The position numbers and the translations under genes are program-made. From contig NC_090161.1 of assembly GCF_017916325.1 (NCBI RefSeq), positions 848,501 to 912,500 of the forward strand: 64,000 nt of DNA. The letters run 5' to 3'. This DNA is from Leishmania martiniquensis (Eukaryota > Euglenozoa > Kinetoplastea > Trypanosomatida > Trypanosomatidae). Shown piece by piece: positions 10,058-19,485 of this stretch (position 1 is its first letter; every line of letters begins with the position of its first letter). The notes beneath the pieces are model-generated. The model was not told the origin of the DNA and ran no database searches. It saw only the letters and a program-made list of their open reading frames with translations.

Positions 10058-12721
10058 ATGCCCCGAAAAGCCGCCGCTGCTGCAACGCCGGTTAGACAAG
10101 CGGTTGAAGGTGGTAGCTCGTTCCTGACACGACATCCCTCTCGCCGTGGCGGCAAGGCCGACGCACGCGCCTCCCCGCCAGACGCAGTCTTCCCGCTGGA
10201 GACGCTGCTCGACGAGGCCCCCCACACCGGCCGCGAGGCGGAATATGAGGCGGTCGTCGCCTACGTCTCACGGCGTCTGTCGCATGAGACGAACACTTCC
10301 CTCTTTGTGTGCGGCGGCTGTGGGTGCGGGAAGACATCGACGGTGAAGCGCGCGTTGCGTGCCATGTCTGCGCGTGTGTTGCCATGTGATGCGACATCAC
10401 GTAGTCTCATCAAGCACAGCACCCTGGAAGAGCGCGGCTGGCGAACTTGGGTGGAGAGCAGCGATGCCGCCGCGTCTGCCACGGCCGGCGCGGCTGGCGG
10501 CGTTCGAAAACCACTTCTCGCTACACCCATCAGCTCACCACGGTCGTCGCAGCAGATGCCGGCTGAGGAGGGTAGCACCCCCGGTAGTGCGAACGGACTC
10601 ACGCCCTCGGCCTCCGCCTCCCTGGCCGCTGCGCTGTCGCACACCACGTCGCCAGACACAAGCCTCGCCTCCCCATCGTCGTCTACCGCAGCAACGGCGG
10701 CCAGGATTGAGCACCTTACTTTGTCCCCACCCGAATCGAGTCGGCCAAGTGTATCTAGCACCGACTCCGCTTCCACTGCTTTGGCAGCAGCCGGCCCAGC
10801 TCGCCGTGCGAAGCGCAGTCGTGCGGCAGATGAGTGGGATGACGGCATCACGGGCTCGGAGGAACTAAACAGGCAGGCCACCGCACTCTTCACACAGGGC
10901 CCAGGCGCGCGGCGGCGGGCACAGGAGCTGGCGCAGGAGGCGTCACCACGTGCTCAACCAGAGCCGTACAGTCTGGGCTACTTCTGTATGCGCTACCCCG
11001 AGTTGTTTTCGAGTGGTGGCACTCGAGCAACAGCATCGAACGCTTCGTCAGCCAATTCGAAACATCGTCAGCTTTTCGGCCACTTTGTCAACTGCGCCGA
11101 CCTCAGCGGCCCGCTCTTGATCGAGGTGGTGTGCGATAGCATTCGGGCAACGTGCACTCGCACCGACGGTGCCACGCAGCTGCTACTCCAGTGGCTTGCG
11201 TCGGTCGGCACGACGGCGTCGAATCGGGGACATGCCATCCGCGATGCAGCTGCTGAGCCGCATGCCGGTTCTACCTTTACACCCTCGAGGTGGCGTGCAG
11301 GCCCTCCGGCGCTGCATGTCGTGGCGCTCGACGAGGTGGAGTACCTGCGCGGCGGCGGTGCCAAAACGCTTGCCCAACTGGCGGAGATCGCCTTCCAGCA
11401 CCCCGCACATCTGGCCCTGATCTTCATATCTAACCACCGTGCCTTTGTGCACGTGCCGCAGACGATGCTGGAGCCGCTGCTATTCCAACCCTACAGCGAG
11501 GCACGGCTGAGGGAGATTGGCGCCAGAGCCGCCAATGCCGAGCTGCAGCGGTGCGAGCAGCTCGTCTGTGCAGAGTGCTGCACATCCACTTCACATGCGG
11601 CGAAGGGCACCACAAGAAGCGCGAGGGCGCGCAAAACTGCGCCCTGTGCGTCTGCGGCTGCGCACCAGCATTGGCGCGCCTCCGATGTCGACATCAAGCC
11701 GCGCCTGTACGACTACATCGCCCGAAAAGCACTCCTTGAGTTTGCTGGCGATGTCCGGCAGGTCATCGCCATGTGCCATCGTGTCGTCTCGGTTGCCTGG
11801 CAGGAGGTGACCGAGGCAAGGCTCAAGAGCGCCGCTGCGGCTGCTCCCGTGCCGACAGCGACGTCTACATCCATGGCGGCCGCGCGCAGGAACAATAGCA
11901 CCGCGACTGTACGAAGTGCATCGACCGATGACTTATCCTCCAAGCTGGAAGATGCCGTTGAAGCGTACCGCGCGGGCCAGTCTACAGCGGCAGCACCGCG
12001 AGCAGCAACCGCCTCCTCAGGTATCTCAAGCTCTTCCTCAGACGCCGCTGCCGCCAATGGCACCTCGTCGGCACGGTCCAGCGGTGCTGCCGGCGTATCT
12101 GCTCCATTCCTCGCCACAGCAGCAGCGCCTGCCTCAGCTTCCATGCCGCCGACGCCGTCCTCCGGTGTTATGACGCTGGCCAAGAGCGTTCGTGTCCTAC
12201 AGAGCAACCAAGTGGAAAGTGACATCGACAAGCATGTCGGCACCCTCCCAGAGCAGACTCTTTACGTCCTCAGCTGCATTGTTGTCCTTACATTGCGCAA
12301 GCAGGAGGAGCGCATGTACGCATCGACGAGCGTTGGCGGCCGCATCGGCACAACCCGCGCGCCGGGAGCGGGCCTCACCGCGGCTCAGCGCGCGCTGCCA
12401 ACACTGTCACTGAAGATGCACGAGGTGCACCAGTTGTACACACGACTCATGGCAAAGTTGCACTTCCCGGCGATGCGAGCAGATGGCTTTCCCGTACAAG
12501 TGGAGTGCCTTGCTGACTTTGGCGTGCTGACACGGCCGCAGGTGCGCGGCACCGATCGAGTCTTCTCGCTGAACGGGACATGGACATTGCCAGCAATGCA
12601 GGCGGCTCTTGTAAAGCGTGGCGAGGCGATCAAGCAGGACCGTATGGCTGCCGGCGCAGGGGCCATGATGGAGAACCGCTTCGAAGAGGTGCTCCGTGAG
12701 CTGGCGAATTTGCCCCGGTAG
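10058..12721 (+). CDS. Orc1/Cdc6-like AAA+ ATPase (replication initiator family) with very large inserts
   Basis: Probable origin-recognition or Cdc6-type AAA+ protein; trypanosomatids have several divergent Orc1-like factors (Orc1/Cdc6, Orc1B, Orc4) and I cannot say which this is. Motifs: a bipartite entry GREAEYEAVVAYV, Walker A with GCGKTS (Lys92), Walker B VVALDEVEYL (Asp425-Glu426), a sensor-I-like FISNHRAF and a sensor-II/lid segment FAGDVRQVIAMCHRVV, followed by a C-terminal part that could be a winged helix (HEVHQLYTRLM to about residue 880). Walker A and B are separated by about 330 residues instead of the usual 60-70, the difference being Ser/Ala/Thr-rich inserts. Another low-complexity insert follows the lid. 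The frame is open from 9971 but starts there with GTG; 10058 is the first ATG, giving 887 residues. A nuclear replication role is inferred from the family. Confidence 0.75.
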   Translation: MPRKAAAAATPVRQAVEGGSSFLTRHPSRRGGKADARASPPDAVFPLETLLDEAPHTGREAEYEAVVAYVSRRLSHETNTSLFVCGGCGCGKTSTVKRALRAMSARVLPCDATSRSLIKHSTLEERGWRTWVESSDAAASATAGAAGGVRKPLLATPISSPRSSQQMPAEEGSTPGSANGLTPSASASLAAALSHTTSPDTSLASPSSSTAATAARIEHLTLSPPESSRPSVSSTDSASTALAAAGPARRAKRSRAADEWDDGITGSEELNRQATALFTQGPGARRRAQELAQEASPRAQPEPYSLGYFCMRYPELFSSGGTRATASNASSANSKHRQLFGHFVNCADLSGPLLIEVVCDSIRATCTRTDGATQLLLQWLASVGTTASNRGHAIRDAAAEPHAGSTFTPSRWRAGPPALHVVALDEVEYLRGGGAKTLAQLAEIAFQHPAHLALIFISNHRAFVHVPQTMLEPLLFQPYSEARLREIGARAANAELQRCEQLVCAECCTSTSHAAKGTTRSARARKTAPCASAAAHQHWRASDVDIKPRLYDYIARKALLEFAGDVRQVIAMCHRVVSVAWQEVTEARLKSAAAAAPVPTATSTSMAAARRNNSTATVRSASTDDLSSKLEDAVEAYRAGQSTAAAPRAATASSGISSSSSDAAAANGTSSARSSGAAGVSAPFLATAAAPASASMPPTPSSGVMTLAKSVRVLQSNQVESDIDKHVGTLPEQTLYVLSCIVVLTLRKQEERMYASTSVGGRIGTTRAPGAGLTAAQRALPTLSLKMHEVHQLYTRLMAKLHFPAMRADGFPVQVECLADFGVLTRPQVRGTDRVFSLNGTWTLPAMQAALVKRGEAIKQDRMAAGAGAMMENRFEEVLRELANLPR

Positions 12722-13520
12722 CTGGACGCGCGGTTTGGGCGCTGCCGCGGTTGCCCTTCGCGCGCACTTATGTGCTGGGGACCACGGCGCAGGGGCAACG
12801 CGTGAGGGCAAGAGTGAAGGAGGATCAGCCCGAGGCTTATACACGCATGTGGCTCGCGCTCACAAGGGGCTTGCCCTCCGAGGGGTGGCGTGTGCTTTCC
12901 TGTGGTGCATCTGTACGCCTATGGCTGTTTCTGCCAGTGTGCAACTGGGGGCGTACGCCGCTGCACCTGCTGTGTTGGTCTCTTATCCAGTTTGCCGACA
13001 GCTCTGTGCCTCCCTCCCTTCCCCTCTCCCGTTTCCGTCCCCGTCTCTCCCCTCAACATTCGTCCTCTATAGACTCAGCACACACTAGCATTCATCTTTT
13101 CCTCGCTTACTTGCGCACAGCGGTCTCTCGCTTCTGTCTTTGTGAGTGCGTGCGTGGTCCTTGCCGGTGTGCAACGCCGTCTTGTGCTGTTCTCACCCCT
13201 TCGCCCCTCCCTCTGCCTACCTGGAGAGGGTGAGTGCGGCGCTGGCCGCGCTGTGAGCTCGTGCTCATTCCGTCGTCTCTCGCGTGCCCTCGAGACAGAA
13301 GCCCAACTGCCTTTTCCTTCGTCCTGATACCTACTCCACCCCCTCCCTGCGCTTCGACTGCCCTCTGTTTCGCTCTGCCCCCCCTCCCCTCCCACACACA
13401 CGCACACCCTCTGCCATCACGCAAACATACCCACGGGGCACATCCCTTCTCCTCTCTTCGGGTCTGTCGTGGGCTTCGATACAGTGCCGTTCCGCCATTG
13501 ACACCTCCCACGATTTCGCC
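12722..13520 (+). other. Intergenic spacer
   Basis: No gene seen. The second half is strongly pyrimidine-rich (13000-13460) and leads to the acceptor used for eL38. Confidence 0.55.
13443..13484 (+). promoter_or_regulatory. Candidate trans-splice acceptor of eL38
   Basis: A pyrimidine run (13443-13460) is followed by AG at 13483-13484, 36 bases before the eL38 ATG. Short 5' UTRs of this sort are usual for trypanosomatid ribosomal protein mRNAs. Confidence 0.45.
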
Positions 13521-13772
13521 ATGCCGCGCGAGATTAAGACACTGAAGGAATTCCTCGCCATCTGCTCCCGCAAGGATGCGCGGTGCGTGAAGGTGAAGCG
13601 CAACCCGGACGCGACGAAGTTCAAGGTGCGCTGCAGCCGCTACCTCTACACGCTTGTCGTGAACGACAAGAAGAAGGCGGACAAGATCGAGCGCTCCATT
13701 CACCCGTCCGTGAAGAAGATCGCCGTGACGGCCCGCTCGCACGCCAAGACGAACGCCGGGTCGAAGCAGTAA
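13521..13772 (+). CDS. RPL38: 60S ribosomal protein eL38
   Basis: Small structural protein of the large cytosolic ribosomal subunit. The 83-residue product starts [12 protein letters not shown] and carries the eL38 signature [15 protein letters not shown], followed by a Lys-rich C-terminus ending in a short extension ([11 protein letters not shown]) beyond the animal protein of about 70 residues. ATG 13521 matches the family start; the open frame upstream from 13284 is low-complexity and non-ATG. Codon use is strongly GC-biased, as for other highly expressed genes here. Only one copy is seen in the window, unlike uL29. Confidence 0.97.
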   Translation: MPREIKTLKEFLAICSRKDARCVKVKRNPDATKFKVRCSRYLYTLVVNDKKKADKIERSIHPSVKKIAVTARSHAKTNAGSKQ

Positions 13773-14673
13773 GAGCGATTGCAATCAGCCCGCGCCGTCC
13801 TGCAAAGCGCTTCCCCTCCTCCTCCCCCTCCTCAGCCATCGCTGCATGTCATCTCCCCCCCCCCCAACAGAGATGGAAAAGGCTTGCGAGCGGGCGGGAG
13901 GAGGCTGGGGAGGAGGGGAAGCGCGGTGTGAGGGCACCAACGTGGGAGATGGAGGTTGAGCTGGCTCACGTGGAGCCCCACTCCACCGTGCGCGCCGGCG
14001 TCGCTCCTGGGAGGCCCGTCTCTGTCTATCTGTATGCGGTGGGGCGTTCACCCAAATTTGTTTGCTCATTTTTTTTTAGCGGAAACGAAAAAAGGGGGAA
14101 AAACAAAAACGGTGGCCGCGCCATCGTCGAGCGCGCCAATCGCACGTGCGGACAGGGCCGTCGGCATGGCCGTATCGGACCCGCACTCGCACCGTCTCCA
14201 CCTCTCTGAGCCGCTACTTTATGGATGGGCCGAGGTGGCGATCTCTTGCTTTCCCCTTCTCTCGCCCAGAGCGGGGGCCGTTGGGCGACTGTGCAATATG
14301 ATAAGGTGCGATGTCTCTCCATCGACCACCACGTTGCCCGTTGCCAGCCGACCTTCTCTTTCGATCCCCTCACTTGCCCCCCTCTCCCCCTCTTCCCCCC
14401 TCCCACCGCTGCTTCTCTTGAGTGGCAGCGCTATCGGCGAGCCTACATTTACCTCCACACACACACGCGCACGCACAAAAACCGGGTCAGAGAGGACGTG
14501 ATCGAAGGCAGGAGCAACGCCCACCCTAAACAGTGGAGGAGTCTTGGCTCGCTTGCCTTGCTGCTGGCACTGCTGGCTCGGCGTGTTCCGCGACGCACAC
14601 ACACACATCCCCTCCTTCGTCTGTGCCGGAAAAAAAAATACGCACGCGCAAGCAGCCCATTCGCCGCGTTGCC
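13773..14673 (+). other. Intergenic spacer
   Basis: No gene seen. It contains a C11 run at about 13856-13865, T and A runs near 14070-14110 and pyrimidine blocks before the dehydratase gene. Confidence 0.55.
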
Positions 14674-16026
14674 ATGAAGCCAAACGGCGCTTTCCTCATG
14701 GGCGCTGGCGCGGCGGCATCGAGCGCGCATCCGCAGGCCGGTACAGGTTCCTGCGCCAGCCGCAGCAGCACCAACCTCAGTGGGCACCCTGCTTCAGGGG
14801 CCGCGTATGGTGAAGCCCACGCGCGCGACCTTCTTCGGGACCTGCCGGGTCACCGGATACTCGTCACGGGCGGCTGCGGCTTCATTGGTAGCGCCTTCAT
14901 CCGCCACATCCTTCTGCACGCCCCCGAGACGGTGCATGTCTTCAACCTGGACACGCTCGAGTACTGCGCTGGTGTGGACGCGGTCCTCGGAGCTCTCGCC
15001 GCAGCTGGAGACGACGGCATCGCCGCCTCGAGCGGTGGTGCGCCGACATCCGATAACGAGAGTGTCACTGCTGCTTCCTGCTCCTCATTCTCTGCCATAT
15101 CACTGGCATCACGTTACCATTTTATTCTTGGTTCTATACTCGATGCGGCCCTTGTGCAGGAGACGCTGCACACTCATCGCGTAGACGTCATTGTGCACAT
15201 GGCAGCACAGGCGCACGTCGACAACAGCTTTTCCAGAAGCCTACTCTTCACGGAGGTGAACGTGGTGGGAACGCACACGCTGCTCGAGTGCGCGCGACAG
15301 TACGGCCAACTGACGCGCTTTTTGCACATCAGCACAGATGAAGTGTACGGTGAAACCCCAGCGACGGCGCCACCGGCTAACGAGGCGTCGACGGTGCTGT
15401 GCCCAACGAACCCGTACGCAGCGACAAAGGCTGCCGCGGAGCACCTCGTCTCCGTATACCATCACTCGTTCAAGCTGCCTGTACTCATCTCGCGCGGAAG
15501 CAATGCGTTCGGGCCCGGCCAGTTTCCTGAGAAGGTGATCCCAAACTTTATTCTGCACGCACTGCGCCAGGAGAGGCTGCCGATCCAGGGCGATGGCCAC
15601 CAGCAGCGCAGCTTCCTCTATGTGGAGGATTTGGTGAGAGGACTTTGCACCATCCTCGTGCGCGGCAGCGTCGGCGAAGTCTACAACGTCGCCACCGTTG
15701 AGGAGTTGTCCGTGCACGAGGTGGCGCGGCGGGTCGTCGCGTGTGTTGCCGGTGATGACCTCGGCAAAGTGCTCGCTACTTCACGTGCGGACTTCGACGC
15801 CTCCCATGTGCGCTACGTGGCGGACCGCGCCTACAACGACGCGAGGTACTGGAGTGGAAGCGACAAGTTGGCGGCGCTGGGCTGGGCGCAACGGGTTTCA
15901 TTTGACGAGGGGCTGCGGCGCACGGTTGCTTGGTATCGCGGCCATCCTTGGGAGGCTGGCGGGTACTGGAAAGGCGCGGGTCCGCTCGCCACCGCAGCCC
16001 CTTGCAGCACCTCTCCGCATCTTTGA
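14674..16026 (+). CDS. Nucleotide-sugar 4,6-dehydratase (RmlB-like, extended SDR)
   Basis: NAD-dependent short-chain dehydrogenase of the dTDP/UDP-glucose 4,6-dehydratase group, which makes the 4-keto-6-deoxy sugar intermediate for rhamnose-type sugars. The Rossmann motif VTGGCGFIGS is at residues 64-73. The catalytic STDEVYGE carries the Asp222-Glu223 pair typical of 4,6-dehydratases, and the YxxxK pair is Tyr248/Lys252 (NPYAATKAAAEHL). GSNAFGPGQFPEKVIPNFI and GDGHQQRSFLYVEDL match RmlB substrate-site segments. A Ser/Ala-rich insert at about residues 105-145 interrupts the normal loop after the NAD-binding strand. The product is 450 residues from ATG 14674; the frame is open upstream to a GTG at 14533. 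No epimerase/reductase partner is in the window, so whether the substrate is dTDP- or UDP-glucose cannot be told. Confidence 0.9.
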   Translation: MKPNGAFLMGAGAAASSAHPQAGTGSCASRSSTNLSGHPASGAAYGEAHARDLLRDLPGHRILVTGGCGFIGSAFIRHILLHAPETVHVFNLDTLEYCAGVDAVLGALAAAGDDGIAASSGGAPTSDNESVTAASCSSFSAISLASRYHFILGSILDAALVQETLHTHRVDVIVHMAAQAHVDNSFSRSLLFTEVNVVGTHTLLECARQYGQLTRFLHISTDEVYGETPATAPPANEASTVLCPTNPYAATKAAAEHLVSVYHHSFKLPVLISRGSNAFGPGQFPEKVIPNFILHALRQERLPIQGDGHQQRSFLYVEDLVRGLCTILVRGSVGEVYNVATVEELSVHEVARRVVACVAGDDLGKVLATSRADFDASHVRYVADRAYNDARYWSGSDKLAALGWAQRVSFDEGLRRTVAWYRGHPWEAGGYWKGAGPLATAAPCSTSPHL

Positions 16027-16776
16027 CTGGAGAGGGGGAGGAAAGTGACTGGGCCTCCCCCCACCCCTTGTGTGTCACTCACACCGCCACCGCCTCCCCT
16101 CCCCTCCTGCATGCCCGTATCGCCGTCGCACGTTCGTCTCATGACCAGCAGAGGGCGGTGGTGGAGGGGGAGGGCAGGTGCCGTAAAGGTCGAAAGGTGA
16201 GGGGGTTGGACATAGGGTTTGTGAGAGGCGCGCATGTGCAGAGTCCACAGCATAGGCGGCGGGGCGGGGGGGAGGGGTTGCCCGTTTCTGTAGGCTGCGC
16301 TGATTGTCTTTCTTCACCGCCGTATGCCACCGAACTCTGAGGGACGTGGCGAAATGTGTGCGAGAGAGCAAAACAGTTGACCGCCGCCGCAGCGCACATC
16401 GCGCCTGTGCGCTGCTGCCGCAGTGCCCCATCATTTTCGTCTTTGGACAGTAGTCGGGGCCCAAGTGCATGCAGCGTCGCGCGGCGCCTTCTGCCGCTGC
16501 CCCCTCCCCCTTCCTCCCTGCACGTCCCTCACTGCCACGACGTTGCCGTGCGCTGTCCCCCCTTTCAGCCTTCTGTCGCGGTTCTGTCAGCTTTCGAGGC
16601 TATGCCATCGATACCCCCTCTTCCCTCCACTTTCCTCGCCTCAGCAAACACTACCCACTTAAATTATCTACGCCAGCAGGTGCCGTTGCGAGTGCACACT
16701 CAGAGAAGGGCGCGGAGAAGCAGACGCCTACAGAGCGGCAGGGGTGAAGCAATCACGGAGCCAGAGAACGCTTTCC
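16027..16776 (+). other. Intergenic spacer
   Basis: No gene seen. G-rich runs lie near 16260-16275, followed by pyrimidine-rich sequence from 16500 to 16650 before the kynureninase-like gene. Confidence 0.55.
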
Positions 16777-18183
16777 ATGCGCAACGCAGCGACCGAGGCG
16801 CTCTTGAGCGCCGTCGGTGCTACTGGGTTGGCCCTGACGGAGGACGGCTTTGCGGAGCACATGGACGGCATCGATCCCCTTCGTGAGCACCGCCAGTCTT
16901 ACCACATTCCCACGACACGCGATGGCACGAAATTTGCGTACTTGGCTGCAAACGCGCTGGGGCTGCAGCACACCGGGGTCGAGGCTTCCACCGCAGCCTT
17001 CCTGAAGAAGTGGCGCGAGCAAGCGGTAGGGGGGCATTTCATGCAGCCCATGCCGTGGCTGGAGATGGACCAGATGTGTGTAAAGGACATGGCAACCATC
17101 GTGGGAGCCAAGGACACGGAGGTGGCCATCATGAACACCCACACAGTGAACCTGCACCTTCTTCTCGGTGCCTTCTACCACGCGCAGGGCGTCAAGAAGA
17201 AGGTAATGATTGACCCTCATAGCTTTCCAAGCGACGGCTATTGCCTCCTCTCGCAGCTCGAAACGCGCGGGCTAAACCCCGCCGAGGACCTTGTCAAGAT
17301 TCCGGCGTCGAGTACGGCGGGTTGGAACGGCCTCTCGACTCCCATCTCGACGGAAGCGTGTCTCTCTGCTATTGAGAAGCGCGGCGACGAGACGGCTGTG
17401 CTCTTCATGCCGGCCGTGCAACCCCTCACCGGCCAGTGGCTCGACGTCCACGCCATTGTGAAGGCCGCGCACTCCAAAAAGATACTCGTCGGCGTTGACT
17501 GCACCGACGCCGTCGGCAACATGCCGCTGCACCTTCACGACTGGGACGTCGACTTTGGCTCCTGGGGCACGCATACGTACCTGAGTAGCGGGCCCGGCAG
17601 TGTCGGGTGCCTTTTTGTGCATAACAAACACACGTCCAGCACCGTCCCCCTCAAAAACGTGAGCGGGTGGTGGAACAGCGACATGGGCAGCCGCTCCTCG
17701 CAGCACCGCAGCTTCGAGCCGGCGCCAGGCGTCTCGCCACTGCAGATCAGCACGCCATCGGCGGCCTGCTACATGGTTCTGGCACCGTCACTAAAACTGA
17801 TGACTTCGGTCGGGATGGAGGCGATCAGGCAGAAATCGTTGCTGCTCACGGCCTACCTCGAGCTTCTTGTGAGCGAGCTCGTGCCCCCAGGCTGCATCGA
17901 GATTGTGACGCCGGCGGATCCGAGTCAGCGCGGTGCCCAACTCTCACTCCGTATTCTTCCCAATAAGCTGAGGTTCAGCCGTGGCGCTTCGCCGGGGTAC
18001 GAGTGCGGCGCCGGTGGGGCCGTGGAGGCGGACGACGCTGCCCTGCTCCAAAGTCAGCTGCTCGATGGGGGCGTCGTGATCGGCAAGTGCCTACCGAACC
18101 TGGTGTCTGTGGCACCGGCGCCCCTGTACAACAGCTTCGCCGATGTTCTTCGTGCTGTGCGCGTCATCGCGTCTCTCTTCTAG
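16777..18183 (+). CDS. Kynureninase-like protein lacking the PLP lysine
   Basis: Homologue of kynureninase, the PLP enzyme that cleaves kynurenine or 3-hydroxykynurenine to anthranilates and alanine. Length (468 residues) and colinearity with the human enzyme (465) are good: TVNLHLLL, SFPSDGY, DAVGN, LHDWDVDF, SGWW, LTAYLELLV and the closing VAPAPLYNSFADV all align. The residue that should form the Schiff base is changed: the human CSYKYLNAG corresponds here to GTHTYLSSG, putting Thr267 (codon ACG, 17575-17577) at the lysine position. The ring-nitrogen Asp is kept (Asp241), but the neighbouring conserved His of DLAHAxGN is Asp244. Spacing between the Asp and the Lys position (26) is the same as in human. 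I infer a pseudoenzyme or altered function. The frame extends to a GTG at 16744; ATG 16777 is the first Met. Confidence 0.85.
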   Translation: MRNAATEALLSAVGATGLALTEDGFAEHMDGIDPLREHRQSYHIPTTRDGTKFAYLAANALGLQHTGVEASTAAFLKKWREQAVGGHFMQPMPWLEMDQMCVKDMATIVGAKDTEVAIMNTHTVNLHLLLGAFYHAQGVKKKVMIDPHSFPSDGYCLLSQLETRGLNPAEDLVKIPASSTAGWNGLSTPISTEACLSAIEKRGDETAVLFMPAVQPLTGQWLDVHAIVKAAHSKKILVGVDCTDAVGNMPLHLHDWDVDFGSWGTHTYLSSGPGSVGCLFVHNKHTSSTVPLKNVSGWWNSDMGSRSSQHRSFEPAPGVSPLQISTPSAACYMVLAPSLKLMTSVGMEAIRQKSLLLTAYLELLVSELVPPGCIEIVTPADPSQRGAQLSLRILPNKLRFSRGASPGYECGAGGAVEADDAALLQSQLLDGGVVIGKCLPNLVSVAPAPLYNSFADVLRAVRVIASLF

Positions 18184-19485
18184 TCAGTCTGGCGGGGCAC
18201 GAACCACTCCGAGAGGGAGCGACAGAGAAGGAAAGCGCTGCCCATGCGAGGCAACATTGTGCGTCAATTGCACTTGCGCGTGCACGTGGTGGTGTGGTGG
18301 TGAGAGGAAGGGGAAGGGAGGTGGTGGGGCAGCTAAGAAGAAAGAGGCAGAGGAGGGAAAGAGGGCGATGAGCGTGAGCCGCCGCTGCACAGCTCCTCCC
18401 TCTGAGCGCGCTGTCTCCTCTTCCGCTGACCTTCCACATGTGCTCCGTATCAAATCAGCTTCTCTTCCAGTGCCTTCCGCTGTCGTGCCTGACACTCGTG
18501 TGCGAGTGATATGCGTGGTGGATTTCGGCATTCCGTGCAGTTATATGCATGCACCTCGGCATACGTGTGTGTGTGTGTGTTACTGGGAACCTTTGAAGGA
18601 AACGCCACAACGCATTCCTTCCCTCTACTGCAACGCTTCCCTGTTCCCTTCGTTCCCTCCAATGCCTCCACACCACCACGTGGTCGGTGCCTTCAATACA
18701 CGCACAACAGTGATGCACTCTAACGTGCGCGGGTTGCCGCACTGTTTCTCCTTTGCGATCGCTGTCATCTCTCTTCTGGTGTGTGCGTGTGTGTGTGTGT
18801 GCTTGAGCGCTTATATATATATATATTTCGACTGTTCTTGTGCAGTCGCAAGTATCCATGGTTGAATGGCCCCCTCCCCCCCCAGAGGTGCGAGCCATGC
18901 CCCATACGTCGGCGCGCACCGCTTCCATTTCCCCTCCCTCCCTCCCTCATCTTTCGCTACTCTCCGCTTCCTCGGGGAGTCTGTGCGTCGACGGCTCAGC
19001 TCCCTTCACCGCAGCAGACCTCTGGTCGCACTGCGCGTGCGCTTCTGACCGCGTGTCGCTGTGCTTTTGCCTCGCGCTCTCTCTCTTTTCCTCTTCTAAC
19101 AGATGGAAAGTGCTTTGAAGAACAGAAGCGGCCCTCAGCGTCTCGTGCCCGCCCGCGCCTAAGCGCAGGTGCTGCCTGTCATCGTGCTACACGTAGGCGA
19201 ACTGCGTCGCCTGCGACATCACCACTGCCATCATCATCCCAGACATCACTCTCTCTCACCCGATGCTACCCACCCTCCCTCGTTTCCTCCCCCTCTTCCT
19301 TACCTGCTGCCGACTCTGTGGCCCTTGCCTTTGCATGTGTGTTGCTCATGTAGTGGGCCACTCGCCCTCCCCATTTCGTGCGTTCAGCCTCGCACCCTAC
19401 GCACGCACCACGCTCCTGTGTTTTCCACAGGCGACAAGGTTTTGCGGTACGCCCAACCACTGTCCCCCCCCCCCCACACACGCCC
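18184..19485 (+). other. Intergenic spacer with GT and TA runs
   Basis: No gene seen. GT runs lie at 18565-18580 and 18787-18801, and a TA run at 18812-18826. The rest is pyrimidine-rich, with a C12 run at about 19463-19475 just before the next start. Confidence 0.55.
18812..18826. repeat. TA dinucleotide run
   Basis: An uninterrupted TA run directly after a GT run, about 630 bases after the preceding stop codon. Confidence 0.85.
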
